64,000 nucleotides of DNA, from NCBI RefSeq assembly GCF_900016645.1, contig NZ_CDGJ01000068.1; one strand, 5' to 3'. Positions within the stretch are counted from its first letter, which is position 1; each line of letters opens with the position of its first letter. This stretch comes from Acididesulfobacillus acetoxydans. GTDB lineage: Bacteria; Bacillota; Desulfitobacteriia; Desulfitobacteriales; Desulfitobacteriaceae. A program made the position numbers and the translations under genes. Positions 8,045 through 17,392 of this stretch are shown here, one piece after another. The notes below the pieces were generated by a model, which worked only from the letters and a program-made list of their open reading frames with translations, was not told the origin of the DNA and made no database searches.

Positions 8045-9226
8045 ATGGCGGCAACGGTGGTTCTGAAATACTGCCCGGAATACACTGCCGATGTGGAGAG
8101 CACTCTGCGTGCGGGGCTGGAGGAAATGGGCGGTATGTCCCGGTTTGTCCGGCCGGGTCAGCGGGTATTCCTTAAAGTCAACCTTCTGATGAAAAAGCGT
8201 CCGGAGGAGGCGGTTACGACCCATCCCAGCGTGGTGGAAGCTGTGGTGCGTTTGGTCCGGGAGGCCCAGGGCGTTCCGGTTATCGGGGACAGTCCGGGCG
8301 GGCCTTACACAGTGACCGCTTTGAGGGCGGTCTATGCCCGGACCGGGCTGAAAGAAGTTTCTGAGCGGACCGAAGCGACTTTGAACGAAGATGTCGGGCA
8401 GGTTACGGTATCCCACCCCGGCGGGAAAATCGTGAGAAGCCTGGTTTTGACCCGGAGCGTCGCAGAGGCGGACGTTGTCATAACCCTGTCGAAACTCAAG
8501 ACGCACGCCATGATGACTTTTACCGGCGCGGTAAAAATCCTGTTCGGGGCGATTCCCGGGTTGCTGAAGGCTGAGTATCACGTCAGGATGCCGGCAACTA
8601 AGGATTTTGCCAACCTTTTGGTCGACATTACAACCTGCGTTAAACCGGCTCTGAGCATCATGGACGGGGTGGTGGCCATGGAAGGAGAGGGGCCTTCTGC
8701 CGGGCGGCCCCGGAACCTGGGTGCCTTGCTCCTCAGTGAGGATCCCTTTGCCTTGGATGTGGTGGCAACCGGCCTCATCGGCCTCAAACCAGAAAAGGTG
8801 CCCACAATTATGGCCGCCCGTGAGCGGGGGTTGGTGAGCAGAATGGATCAGGTGACCCTAAAGGGGGATGACCGTTCTCTCTGGCGGATTCAGGATTTCG
8901 TCGTTCCCCAGGCGGTGGGGGTCAACTTCTTAGACGGGGCGCCCCTGCCCGCGTTCCTGCGCAGCTTCATTCTCAACCGGGTGCGGCCGCGTCCGAGCTT
9001 CAAGCACGAACTCTGCAAGGGCTGCGGGGACTGTGTCAACAACTGCCCAGCCAAAGCTTTGACGATGAATGAAGCGGGGTGTCCTCTAGTCGACCTGGAC
9101 GTCTGTATCCGCTGTTTTTGCTGTCAGGAGCTTTGCCCGCAAAAAGCGGTGGAAATCGTGCGCCCTCTGTTGGCGAGAAGGTTGCTGAAGGGAACATCTT
9201 ATCTTGGCAACTCGGACAGACTATAG
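8045..9226 (+). CDS. DUF362 protein with two C-terminal [4Fe-4S] ferredoxin motifs
   Basis: 393 aa. Residues ~1-300 match DUF362 (PF04015): KVNLLMKK, THPSVVEAV, the GDSPGG loop, KLKTHAMMTFTGAVK and DGVVAMEGEGP. The last ~80 residues hold two bacterial ferredoxin clusters, CKGCGDCVNNCP and CIRCFCCQELCP, each CxxCxxCxxxC. The family is common in anaerobes and its function is unknown; a redox or iron-sulfur role is likely. The ATG at 8045 has GGAAGGGG upstream. The gene lies upstream of cdaA in the same direction, about 170 bp away, with an IS200/IS605-like hairpin remnant between them. Confidence 0.88.
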   Translation: MAATVVLKYCPEYTADVESTLRAGLEEMGGMSRFVRPGQRVFLKVNLLMKKRPEEAVTTHPSVVEAVVRLVREAQGVPVIGDSPGGPYTVTALRAVYARTGLKEVSERTEATLNEDVGQVTVSHPGGKIVRSLVLTRSVAEADVVITLSKLKTHAMMTFTGAVKILFGAIPGLLKAEYHVRMPATKDFANLLVDITTCVKPALSIMDGVVAMEGEGPSAGRPRNLGALLLSEDPFALDVVATGLIGLKPEKVPTIMAARERGLVSRMDQVTLKGDDRSLWRIQDFVVPQAVGVNFLDGAPLPAFLRSFILNRVRPRPSFKHELCKGCGDCVNNCPAKALTMNEAGCPLVDLDVCIRCFCCQELCPQKAVEIVRPLLARRLLKGTSYLGNSDRL

Positions 9227-9232
9227 AATACT

Positions 9233-9274
9233 GGGAACCACTCCCACTTGCAGAAGCGGGAGTCTCGCGAGTGG
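9233..9274 (+). mobile_element. IS200/IS605-like terminal hairpin remnant (copy 1)
   Basis: GGGAACCA is followed by a 9-bp stem (CTCCCACTT / AAGCGGGAG, loop GCAG), then AGTCTCGCGAGTGG. A second, diverged copy occurs at 59245-59287. The form resembles the subterminal hairpin at the right end of IS200/IS605 elements, which is also the 3' part of TnpB guide RNAs. No transposase or TnpB gene is nearby. Assignment to this family is inference. Confidence 0.4.
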
Positions 9275-9394
9275 ATTTTAAACCAAAAAATTACGGGACA
9301 AGCAAGGGTTTTGCGGCCCGATGTAGAATTCAGAAGGCGAGGGGCAAGTGGAAAACACGGTTCGGATGAACATCAGGGCGAAGGAGGGAAGGAC

Positions 9395-10210
9395 TTGGCC
9401 CACGTTTTAGCCCAGTTCCGCAACATTGATTGGCGCAGTATCATAGATATATTAGTTGTGGCCACCGTTCTCTACCAGTTTTTGATGCTCATCAAGGGCA
9501 CGCGGGCGGTGCAGTTGATCAAAGGCTTGGCTGTCCTCTTGGTTGTTTCCTATTTGGCCGAGCAGTTAGGGCTCACAACGATCAGCTGGATTCTGAGCCA
9601 GGTTTGGAAAATGCTTTTTGTCGCCCTGCCGGTGGTTTTCCAGCCCGAATTGCGTCGGGCTTTGGAGCAGCTGGGGCGCGGCAAGTTCTTTACCCGTCAT
9701 CCCCTGGCCTTGGGAAATGAGGCACTCGAGATGGTGATCGAGGAAATGGTCCGTTGCACGCAGGTCCTGTCCAAGAACAGGATCGGTGCCCTGGTGGTGA
9801 TTGAGCGGGAAACAGGGGTTCAGGATTACGTCGAAACCGGAATTAAGATTGACGGGGTGGTTTCTTCCGAATTCCTGGTGAACATCTTCATTCCCAACAC
9901 TCCTTTGCACGACGGGGCTGTCATAGTGCGAGCGGACCGGGTCGCGGCCGCCGGCTGTTTCCTCCCTTTGTCGGAAAATCCCAATATCCAGAAGGAACTG
10001 GGGACCCGTCACCGGGCGGCTTTGGGGTTATCCGAAGTGTCAGATGCCGTGATCGTGGTGGTGTCTGAAGAAACAGGTGCTATTTCCGTCGCTATTGACG
10101 GTGGTTTAACCCGTTTCCTGGATGATAAGTCCTTACGGGATCTTTTGCAGCGGGAACTTCAAGTGCACAAGAGTTCTTCTCCCATTCCATTTTGGCGAGG
10201 TGCTAAGTGA
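9395..10210 (+). CDS. cdaA: Membrane diadenylate cyclase CdaA
   Basis: 271 aa from TTG 9395, which has AAGGAGGG 6 nt upstream. The longer open frame from 9248 has no such site. Three hydrophobic helices (residues ~15-75) precede a DisA_N cyclase domain carrying the catalytic DGA (LHDGAVIVRAD) and RHR (GTRHRAALGLSE) motifs. The enzyme makes c-di-AMP from two ATP at the inner membrane face, controlling potassium/osmotic balance and wall integrity. Its stop overlaps the start of cdaR (TGATG), so the two are translationally coupled. The downstream order cdaR-oxidoreductase-glmM matches the conserved Firmicute cluster. Confidence 0.95.
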   Translation: MAHVLAQFRNIDWRSIIDILVVATVLYQFLMLIKGTRAVQLIKGLAVLLVVSYLAEQLGLTTISWILSQVWKMLFVALPVVFQPELRRALEQLGRGKFFTRHPLALGNEALEMVIEEMVRCTQVLSKNRIGALVVIERETGVQDYVETGIKIDGVVSSEFLVNIFIPNTPLHDGAVIVRADRVAAAGCFLPLSENPNIQKELGTRHRAALGLSEVSDAVIVVVSEETGAISVAIDGGLTRFLDDKSLRDLLQRELQVHKSSSPIPFWRGAK

Positions 10211-11439
10211 TGCGGGAAATGTTCAAACGCAACTTGGGCTATAAGATTGTCTCGCTCATCTTGGCTGTGCTTTTCTGGCTCTGGGTGAACAACCAGACTT
10301 CCGTGCAGGGTATCTACGGGGACCAAACTTTGACGATTCCTCTGGTGCTGCGCAATCAACCTTCTAACATTATGGTAATGACCAAACTTCCCGAGATTCA
10401 CGTCCGTCTGAAGGGGACCAATCCCAATATCAATGTGAAAGACCTTTTTGCTTATATCGATTTAGCCGGGAGCGCCCCCGGAAAACACAATTTCGACGTG
10501 CGAATGGATCCCCAGCCTCAGATTAGGATATTGGATCTGGAACCGTCAACTGTGACGCTGCAACTGGATTCAGTTCAGGAGAAGGTCTTGCCGGTTCAGG
10601 TCGATCTGACAGGAGCACCCGCGGAAGGCTACCAGGCCGGCCAGCCGGTGGTCAAGCCGGTGTCGGTCAATGTCCGCGGTCCCGGAACCATTCTTAGCGA
10701 GTTAAACAAAGCGCTTGTCGAGGTGAGTTTGACCGGGAAGAAAGATACGGTTGTAACCTCAAGCCCCGTTCTCTTCAGGGATAAGAAAGGGAATCCGGTT
10801 TACGGGCCTGACCCCAGTGTTGAAGTGTTGAGCGCTTCACCGAGCAGTGTCGATGTTGTCGTTCCTATTCAACCGCAGGGATTGGACAGTAAAGATATCC
10901 CAATCCACGCGCTGGCTCAGGGTTCGCCCGGAGGGGGGATGATCCTGGGGTCTGTGGTTTCCATCCCGGGAGATGTTCAGGTATTCGGCACCGCAGAGGC
11001 CCTTAGGGGTTTTGATGCTTTGAAAGTGGGGCCGGTCGACGTAAGTGGATTGACAGCCGACAAATCTTTCCCCATCCCTTCAGACAAGATAACTTTGCCC
11101 CAGGGAGTCAGCTTCGCGGCGCCTACGACCTTTAATGTACTGGCTCAAATACTGCCCGGACCGGTCGAAAAGACAGTCTCAAACGTTGTGGTGAGGGTGA
11201 GAAATTTGTCGGCGGGGGTGGAGCAAGCTCAAGCCATCCCTCCGATTTCCGTCACGCTGAAAGGCTTGCCCGACGCTCTGAAGAATGCCACCGCTGCACA
11301 GATCCAACTCTGGGTTGATGCCGGCGGGCTCGCTCCGGGAAATTATCCGGGTACTCGTGTTTATTGGCAACTTCCGCCCGGAGTGGAGATGGTGGGGACT
11401 CCTAAGGTTACGTTGAGTTTAAAGGCCCATGCGTCATAA
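10210..11439 (+). CDS. cdaR: YbbR-domain regulator of CdaA (CdaR)
   Basis: 409 aa. One N-terminal transmembrane helix (residues ~8-27, IVSLILAVLFWLWV) is followed by about four YbbR repeats (each about 80 residues, e.g. VQVDLTGAPAEGYQAG) that would be extracytoplasmic. CdaR binds CdaA and modulates its cyclase activity. ATG 10210 overlaps the cdaA stop; GTG 10207 directly before it is an alternative. The length is typical of clostridial CdaR. Confidence 0.92.
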   Translation: MREMFKRNLGYKIVSLILAVLFWLWVNNQTSVQGIYGDQTLTIPLVLRNQPSNIMVMTKLPEIHVRLKGTNPNINVKDLFAYIDLAGSAPGKHNFDVRMDPQPQIRILDLEPSTVTLQLDSVQEKVLPVQVDLTGAPAEGYQAGQPVVKPVSVNVRGPGTILSELNKALVEVSLTGKKDTVVTSSPVLFRDKKGNPVYGPDPSVEVLSASPSSVDVVVPIQPQGLDSKDIPIHALAQGSPGGGMILGSVVSIPGDVQVFGTAEALRGFDALKVGPVDVSGLTADKSFPIPSDKITLPQGVSFAAPTTFNVLAQILPGPVEKTVSNVVVRVRNLSAGVEQAQAIPPISVTLKGLPDALKNATAAQIQLWVDAGGLAPGNYPGTRVYWQLPPGVEMVGTPKVTLSLKAHAS

Positions 11440-11562
11440 GTCGGACCGTCAAAGAAGTATTGCCGCGGGTGCACGGCCGGGGCTAATGGGGACACAAGGA
11501 AGGCCTTTCCCGGTCCATAAGTGCGGAGTTCCTCGCGCAGCACTGGTTGAGGAGTTTTTTCA

Positions 11563-13164
11563 GTGGATCTTATTTGGACCAATTTACGCATCCCTGTCGA
11601 AGAGGGAGAAAATGTACGCCCCCAAACCATCGCGCATAAATTGAAGATTCCCTTGGAGGCCTTGGCGGGGATCAGGGTGATTCGCCGTTCGCTGGACGCG
11701 CGCAAGAAGCCGGATCTGTTTTTTGTTTACACGCTGCAGTTTTCCCTGAACGTGCGTGAAAGGGAGGTCCGGCGGTTGCTGGCCCGAGTCCCGGAGATTC
11801 GGGAGGTTCCGGCAGCGGAGCCCCTTCTTCCTGTTAACCCGGCGGAGAAATTGAGCCATCGCCCGGTCGTGGTGGGGACGGGTCCGGCCGGGTATTTTGC
11901 GGCGCTCGCTTTGGCTCAGGCGGGCTACCGGCCGCTGGTCTTGGAACGCGGCGATTCGGTGGAGCTTCGTTCGGCAAAGGTACGGGAGTTGTGGACTAAG
12001 GGGCGGCTGGATCCGGAATGCAATGTTCAGTTCGGGGAAGGGGGCGCCGGTACTTTTTCAGACGGAAAACTGACCACGCGGATTCATGATCGCAGGATTC
12101 ACGAGGTTTTGGGGATTTTTGTCCGAAACGGCGCTCCGGAAGAGATCCGCTTTTTGGCAAAACCCCACGTGGGGACGGATATCCTAAAAAACGTCGTGCG
12201 GCGGCTGCGGGAGGAAATAATTGGACTCGGCGGTGAGGTGCGCTTCCGCTCCCGCTTGAGCGGTTTACACTTGGCAAATGGCCGGGTTCAGGGTATTATG
12301 ATAAATGAGCGGGAAGAGATACCGGCCGAGGCGGTTATTCTGGCCGTCGGTCACAGTGCCCGCGACGTCTATCGTCTTCTTTACCAAGAGGGTTTGACCC
12401 TTGAACCCAAAGCGTTTGCAGTGGGACTCAGGGCCGAGCACCCGCAGAGATTAATCAACCTTATGCAATACGGCACGGAGGAGCACCCTTTGCTCGGTCC
12501 GGCTGACTACCAGCTGACTTTTCAGGATGGGGCGACGGGACGCGGTGCCTATGCTTTTTGCATGTGTCCCGGCGGTAAAGTCGTGGCGGCCGCGTCGGAA
12601 GCGGGAGGAGTCGTCACAAACGGGATGAGTGAGTACCGGAGGGATACCGGCAGGGCCAACAGCGCTATCGTGGTCACGGTTGGAACTGAGGATTTTGCCT
12701 CCGCACACCCGCTGGCGGGCATTGAGTTTCAACGCTATTGGGAAAAAGAGGCCTTTCTGCTGGCCGGAGGGGACTACCGGGCTCCGGCCCAAAGACTTGT
12801 GGATTTTTTGCACAGAAGAGTATCGGATAGTTTTGAACTGGCCCCAAGTTATGAGCCGGGGATTGTCGCCTGCGACCTGCATAAAGTTTTGCCCCGGGAT
12901 GTCGGAGAGGTTCTGGAACGCGCGTTTCTGGCTTTCGAGGCGAAAATGCCGGGCTTCGTCGGGGCTTCGGCCACTCTGACCGGGGTGGAAACCCGGACCA
13001 GTTCCCCGGTGCGCATTGTGCGTGACGAGCGGGGCGAAGCGCTCAACCTCTCGGGGCTCTACCCGGCGGGAGAAGGCGCCGGTTATGCCGGTGGCATTAT
13101 GAGTGCAGCGGTGGACGGGCTGAGAGCCGCGGAACGCGTGCAGGCACGGTTTAAGCCCGCTTGA
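11563..13164 (+). CDS. FAD-dependent oxidoreductase (COG2509-type)
   Basis: 533 aa from GTG 11563, with TGAGGAG 8 nt upstream. An N-terminal ~85-residue domain precedes the dinucleotide fold VVGTGPAGYFAALALAQAG and the second-strand acidic residue in VLERG. The QFGEGGAGTFSDGKL segment and a C-terminal GAGYAGGIMSAAVDG motif are typical of this uncharacterised flavoprotein family. Members are widespread in Firmicutes, often between cdaR and glmM as here, and their substrate is unknown. It is likely cytoplasmic and cotranscribed with its neighbours. Confidence 0.85.
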   Translation: MDLIWTNLRIPVEEGENVRPQTIAHKLKIPLEALAGIRVIRRSLDARKKPDLFFVYTLQFSLNVREREVRRLLARVPEIREVPAAEPLLPVNPAEKLSHRPVVVGTGPAGYFAALALAQAGYRPLVLERGDSVELRSAKVRELWTKGRLDPECNVQFGEGGAGTFSDGKLTTRIHDRRIHEVLGIFVRNGAPEEIRFLAKPHVGTDILKNVVRRLREEIIGLGGEVRFRSRLSGLHLANGRVQGIMINEREEIPAEAVILAVGHSARDVYRLLYQEGLTLEPKAFAVGLRAEHPQRLINLMQYGTEEHPLLGPADYQLTFQDGATGRGAYAFCMCPGGKVVAAASEAGGVVTNGMSEYRRDTGRANSAIVVTVGTEDFASAHPLAGIEFQRYWEKEAFLLAGGDYRAPAQRLVDFLHRRVSDSFELAPSYEPGIVACDLHKVLPRDVGEVLERAFLAFEAKMPGFVGASATLTGVETRTSSPVRIVRDERGEALNLSGLYPAGEGAGYAGGIMSAAVDGLRAAERVQARFKPA

Positions 13165-13299
13165 GATTGCCCCGGGTCACTTTGTGACCTAAGGGATTAA
13201 TTTGAACGGTTTCGAGGCATAGGTCAAGGGATGAACGCAGGTGTTACGATCTCAGATGTGTTTCCGGTGTGCTTCCGCAGAAAGGAGTACGTGTGAAAT

Positions 13300-14649
13300 T
13301 TGGCCAGATTGTTTGGTACCGATGGAGTCCGTGGAGTTGCCAACAAGCAGTTAACCCCTGAGATGGCCTTCCATTTGGGACAGGCCGGGGCTTATGTTCT
13401 CAGTAAGGAACATCCGCATCCTCGCATCATTATCGGTAAGGATACCCGCATCTCAGGGGACATGCTGGAGGCGGCACTGGTCTCCGGGATATGTTCCGTG
13501 GGGGCCGACGTGTTACGGGTCGGCGTCTTGCCGACACCGGGTATCGCCTACCTGACCCGGACGATGGATGTCAGTGCCGGGGTGGTCATTTCAGCCTCGC
13601 ATAATCCGGTACAGGATAACGGAATTAAGTTTTTTTCCTCGTCCGGTTACAAACTGCCGGATGAGGTGGAGGATGAGATTGAGACTATAGTCAATAACGA
13701 TTGCAAGCCTTGGGACGTTCCGGTCGGGGAAGAAGTCGGGCGCGTTATCGAGGTACCGGACGCGGGACGGCGTTACTTAAGTTTCCTGAAGGAGGCGGCT
13801 CCGCCTCTCGACGGGCTCAGGATTGTCCTGGACTGTGCCAATGGGGCAGGTTCCCTGTTGGGGCCTATGCTTTTGGGGGAATTGGGGGCGGAAGTGCTTC
13901 CGATCTTCAACACTCCCGACGGGGTCAACATCAATGACGGGTGCGGCTCGACTCACCCGCAGGCTCTGCAGAAGGCGGTCGTGGAGTGCAAAGCGGATTT
14001 GGGCTTGGCCTGCGACGGGGATGCGGATCGGCTGATTGCAGTTGATGAAAAAGGGAACATCATTGACGGGGATTTCATCATGCTGATTTGCGCGCTCGAC
14101 TTGAAAGCCAAAGGCTTGTTGGCGGAGGACACCCTGGTCGTGACCGTCATGAGCAACTTGGGCCTGCGTTTGGCGTTGCAGGGGGCGGGAATCAGGGTTC
14201 TGGAGACACAGGTGGGGGACCGTTATGTTTTGGAAGAGCTCCTGCGCAGTGGAGCCAAACTGGGCGGAGAACAGTCCGGACACATCATTTTCCTCAACCA
14301 CAATACGACCGGAGACGGGCTCTTAACCGCTCTGCAGCTGTTGCGCGTGGTCAAGGAGAAAAACCTCCCGCTTTCGCTGCTGGCGGCCCAGATGAGGCGG
14401 CTGCCGCAAGTTCTTTTAAACACAAAGGTACGGCATAAGGAGCGCCTGATGGCGGACGGTGCAGTTCGGGTTAAAGTCGGTGAAGTGACGGCCGCCCTTA
14501 ACGGAGAGGGCCGCGTTCTCGTGCGCCCTTCGGGTACGGAGCCTTTGATTCGGGTCATGGTGGAAGGCCCGGAGGAACGATTGCTGAGGGAATTGGCCCA
14601 AAGCCTGATTGAGGTGATCAGAAGCCGCGATTTGCTCGAGGAATGTTGA
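13300..14649 (+). CDS. glmM: Phosphoglucosamine mutase
   Basis: 449 aa, matching GlmM. It converts glucosamine-6-phosphate to glucosamine-1-phosphate for UDP-GlcNAc synthesis. The start codon is TTG, with AAAGGAG 12 nt upstream. The phosphoserine loop is ISASHNPVQDNGIKFF (Ser near residue 100), the Mg site is CDGDADR near 240, and the phosphate-binding loop near the C terminus is RPSGTEPLIRVM. CdaR/CdaA and GlmM form a complex in other Firmicutes, so the clustering here has regulatory meaning. Confidence 0.97.
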   Translation: MARLFGTDGVRGVANKQLTPEMAFHLGQAGAYVLSKEHPHPRIIIGKDTRISGDMLEAALVSGICSVGADVLRVGVLPTPGIAYLTRTMDVSAGVVISASHNPVQDNGIKFFSSSGYKLPDEVEDEIETIVNNDCKPWDVPVGEEVGRVIEVPDAGRRYLSFLKEAAPPLDGLRIVLDCANGAGSLLGPMLLGELGAEVLPIFNTPDGVNINDGCGSTHPQALQKAVVECKADLGLACDGDADRLIAVDEKGNIIDGDFIMLICALDLKAKGLLAEDTLVVTVMSNLGLRLALQGAGIRVLETQVGDRYVLEELLRSGAKLGGEQSGHIIFLNHNTTGDGLLTALQLLRVVKEKNLPLSLLAAQMRRLPQVLLNTKVRHKERLMADGAVRVKVGEVTAALNGEGRVLVRPSGTEPLIRVMVEGPEERLLRELAQSLIEVIRSRDLLEEC

Positions 14650-14951
14650 CGCGCCAAGGAACTATTTTGGGGAAACTCTAATACTATTTATGGGAAGGGT
14701 TTTTGGTTATGCTTGAACACGGCGAGGAGGTGAAAGGGAGAGGTTGCAAACGGACGGTGGTTTGGGCTGAGTATACGAGGCGACAGAGACGAGGTAGGTT
14801 GCAAAAGGGCAATAGTTTAACCTGAACCGGGGGTTCGGGTCAAGGAGGTGAGGGCAGGGGCCGGACAGAGGACCGGCGGCACGGTCGGAGTGCCGCGGAA
14901 CTTTTTGTGTCTGTACCTGGCGGCGCAGCGCCAATCGGATGAGAAAAAGAA

Positions 14952-15245
14952 AGCGCCAGAACCAACGTTGAAGTTCGAAATGTAAAGTTCGAAGTTCGAG
15001 GATGGAAGTTCTAGGACGGAAATTCGAGGATGGAAGTTCAGGGTTCGAAGTTCGAGGATCAGAGATCAGGGGCCGCGGATCGCGGATCCGGGGCGGAAGA
15101 TCGAAGATCAGGTTGGTTGACGAGGAAGAGGGTTATCGAAAGTTTCGGCGGATCCCTCTCGGTGGCTTGCCATCGTTAAGTTTGCCGCAAAACCGGGGAG
15201 CAATTCCCGCGACAAAAAGCAAACCCGCAAGACAAGGGAGAAGTA
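14952..15245 (+). ncRNA. glmS glucosamine-6-phosphate-activated ribozyme with an expanded P2 loop
   Basis: AAGCGCCAGAACC at 14951-14963 matches the cleavage-site strand (cut expected between A14952 and G14953). AACCAAC (14960-14966) pairs with GTTGGTT (15112-15118) to form P2. It is followed by the invariant GACGAGG, a P3 stem (AGAGGG/CCCTCT) flanking TTATCGAAAGTTTCGGCGGAT, and P4 (GTTTGC/GCAAAC). In known glmS ribozymes the P2 loop is only a few to about 20 nt; here 14967-15111 (about 145 nt) is inserted. The core motifs look intact, so self-cleavage in response to GlcN6P, leading to glmS mRNA decay, is expected. Cleavage activity is inferred, not shown. Confidence 0.88.
14972..15110 (+). 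repeat. Short direct repeats inside the glmS ribozyme P2 loop
   Basis: Units built on GAAGTTCGAGGATG (about 14-21 bp) recur five or six times with drift, then give way to a GATCNGNGGNCGCGGATC-like stretch. The composition differs from the flanking ribozyme core. Confidence 0.8.
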
Positions 15246-15379
15246 TGCTCCGGCCAGAGCTCTGCTTTTGCCGGACGGAGTCAACGTCAGGCAGTCCGTG
15301 TCTCTGCCGGTCCTAATTTGGGTTCCATTGGCAGTGGCGTGGTGTGCTATTCTCCGCTTGGATATGCTCATTCGGATGG

Positions 15380-15405
15380 AAAATCGCCCCGGGGCGATTT
15401 TTGGA
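15380..15405 (+). terminator. Terminator-like hairpin between the glmS ribozyme and glmS
   Basis: AAATCGCC-CCGG-GGCGATTT is a perfect palindrome followed by TTTT. It lies about 65 bp before the glmS start and 135 bp after the ribozyme, in the leader. It has the form of an intrinsic terminator, so it may attenuate readthrough. Confidence 0.55.
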
Positions 15406-15467
15406 CGTTTTTGGCCGTACAGGCATGGAGTCTGCAGAATAGGGCATTCAGAGAGGAGAAGTTTTTG

Positions 15468-17294
15468 ATGTGTGGAATCGTCGGTTACATCGGGCGGCGG
15501 CCGGCCGTCCCGATTCTCGTCAAGGGTTTAAAGAAACTGGAATACCGGGGTTACGATTCGGCCGGAGTGGCCGTGCTTGATGAAGAAGACGGCTTGTTTG
15601 CCTGTAAGAGTGTGGGTAAACTGGCGGCCCTGGAAGAGAAACTGGGTGATGATTACGCCCGGACCTCCGTCGGGATAGGACACACGCGCTGGGCGACTCA
15701 CGGCCGTCCCTCAGACCTCAATGCTCACCCGCACCAAGACTGCACGGGGGAATTTGCCGTCGTGCATAACGGGATTATTGAAAACTATCTTGAACTGCGG
15801 GACTGGCTGAGTGAACAGGGGCACCGTCTCATTTCGGAGACAGACACGGAAGTCCTGCCTCACCTAGTGGAGCATTTCTATGCGGGAGACCTGGCCGCCG
15901 CGGTGCGCCAGGTGCTGACTAAAATCCGGGGCGCTTTTGCCCTGGTGGTGTTGAGCCGCAAGGACCCGGACCGGTTGGTGGCCGCACGGAAGGACAGTCC
16001 TTTGGTGGTGGGCCTTGGCGACGGGGAGTTTTTCGTGGCCAGCGATATTCCGGCCGTTTTGGATTATACCCGGAAGACCTATATCCTGGCGGACGGGGAG
16101 ATGGCCGTCGTCAGCGTGAATGGGGTCAAGATCACGGATTTCCAAGGTAACCCGCGTGAGAAGGAAGTCTTTGAAGTGAAGTGGGATGCCGTGGCGGCCG
16201 AAAAAGGCGGCTACGAGCATTTCATGCTGAAAGAAATCCATGAACAGCCCAGGGCCCTTAAGGATACGCTCTTGGGGCGGTTGACGGATTATGGCGTGGA
16301 GCTGCAAGAGGTGGATTTGACGGCCGCGGAAGTGAATCAATTCCACAAGGTTTATATTGTTGCCTGCGGCACCGCCTCCCATGCCGGTTTGGTCGGAAAG
16401 AACCTGATCGAACGCTGGGCCAGGATGCCTGTGGAAGTGGATATTGCTTCGGAGTTTCGCTATCGCCGGCCGCTCATCGATGAGCATACCCTGGTGGTGG
16501 TGATCAGCCAATCCGGTGAAACAGCGGATACTCTGGCCGCTTTGCGCGAAGCTCACCGCTTGGGGGCACGGGTTGTAGCCGTGACCAATGTCGTGGGCAG
16601 CTCGGTGGCGAGGGAAGCGGATGATGTCATCTATACCTGGGCGGGTCCGGAAATAGCGGTGGCGTCGACCAAGGCTTACACGACCCAACTTTTGGGCATG
16701 GTCTTGCTCGGGCTGTATTTGGCCGAAGCTAAAGGAACTATGCCGGCAGAGAAGAGCCAAGCCCTCATTGCGGCGGTTAGGGAACTCCCGCGGCAGGCGC
16801 AGGAAGTCCTGGATCAACAAGAGGTGATCAAGAAACTCGCCCAGAGCTTCATTGCGGTTGAAGACACTTTCTTCATCGGCCGGGGCTTGGATTGGGCTGT
16901 GGCGATGGAGGGAGCCTTGAAACTAAAAGAGATCTCCTATATCCACGCGGAGGCGTATGCGGCGGGGGAGCTGAAGCACGGCACCTTGGCCCTCATTACG
17001 GAGGAAACACCGGTTATCGGCCTGGCCACTCAGAGAGGTGTGTATGAGAAAACCATCTCCAATATCAAAGAAGTGAAGGCCAGGGATGCCAAAGTGATCG
17101 GCCTGACTTTTGCAGGAAATAAAGACATGCACAAGTCGGTCGATCAAGTGGTCTACTTGCCGGAGACCCTGGACGAACTGGCGCCGATCCTGACCGTGAT
17201 CCCCCTGCAGCTCCTGGCCTATTATGTTTCGGTGGCCCGGGGCTGTGATGTCGACAAGCCGAGAAACCTGGCCAAGAGTGTCACGGTGGAATAG
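15468..17294 (+). CDS. glmS: Glucosamine-6-phosphate synthase (isomerizing)
   Basis: 608 aa from ATG 15468, with GAGAGGAG 8 nt upstream; a longer open frame starts inside the leader and is not credible. The N-terminal Cys nucleophile (MCGIVGYIG) opens the class II glutaminase domain. Two SIS domains follow (VVISQSGETADTLAAL; second near residue 460), ending with the C-tail DKPRNLAKSVTVE. It makes GlcN6P from fructose-6-phosphate and glutamine in the cytoplasm. It is preceded by its ribozyme, giving product feedback. Together with glmM upstream it supplies UDP-GlcNAc for peptidoglycan. Confidence 0.98.
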   Translation: MCGIVGYIGRRPAVPILVKGLKKLEYRGYDSAGVAVLDEEDGLFACKSVGKLAALEEKLGDDYARTSVGIGHTRWATHGRPSDLNAHPHQDCTGEFAVVHNGIIENYLELRDWLSEQGHRLISETDTEVLPHLVEHFYAGDLAAAVRQVLTKIRGAFALVVLSRKDPDRLVAARKDSPLVVGLGDGEFFVASDIPAVLDYTRKTYILADGEMAVVSVNGVKITDFQGNPREKEVFEVKWDAVAAEKGGYEHFMLKEIHEQPRALKDTLLGRLTDYGVELQEVDLTAAEVNQFHKVYIVACGTASHAGLVGKNLIERWARMPVEVDIASEFRYRRPLIDEHTLVVVISQSGETADTLAALREAHRLGARVVAVTNVVGSSVAREADDVIYTWAGPEIAVASTKAYTTQLLGMVLLGLYLAEAKGTMPAEKSQALIAAVRELPRQAQEVLDQQEVIKKLAQSFIAVEDTFFIGRGLDWAVAMEGALKLKEISYIHAEAYAAGELKHGTLALITEETPVIGLATQRGVYEKTISNIKEVKARDAKVIGLTFAGNKDMHKSVDQVVYLPETLDELAPILTVIPLQLLAYYVSVARGCDVDKPRNLAKSVTVE

Positions 17295-17357
17295 GCAGGT
17301 CGCGGCGGAGGGATTGTTTGGGTCTTGAGATCCTGCGCAGGAAAGGAAGCAAACGAC

Positions 17358-17392
17358 ATGCCGGTTGGGGTTCAAATAACCTTAACCGGCAT
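17358..17392. terminator. Hairpin between convergent glmS and ecfT
   Basis: ATGCCGGTT...AACCGGCAT with additional inner pairing lies between the convergent gene ends. T runs are short on both strands, so it may act bidirectionally but weakly. Confidence 0.5.

Noticed and set aside
7718..8581. Long minus-strand frame opposite the DUF362 gene
   Set aside because: It runs antisense to a well-supported gene and has no ribosome binding site or recognisable domain.
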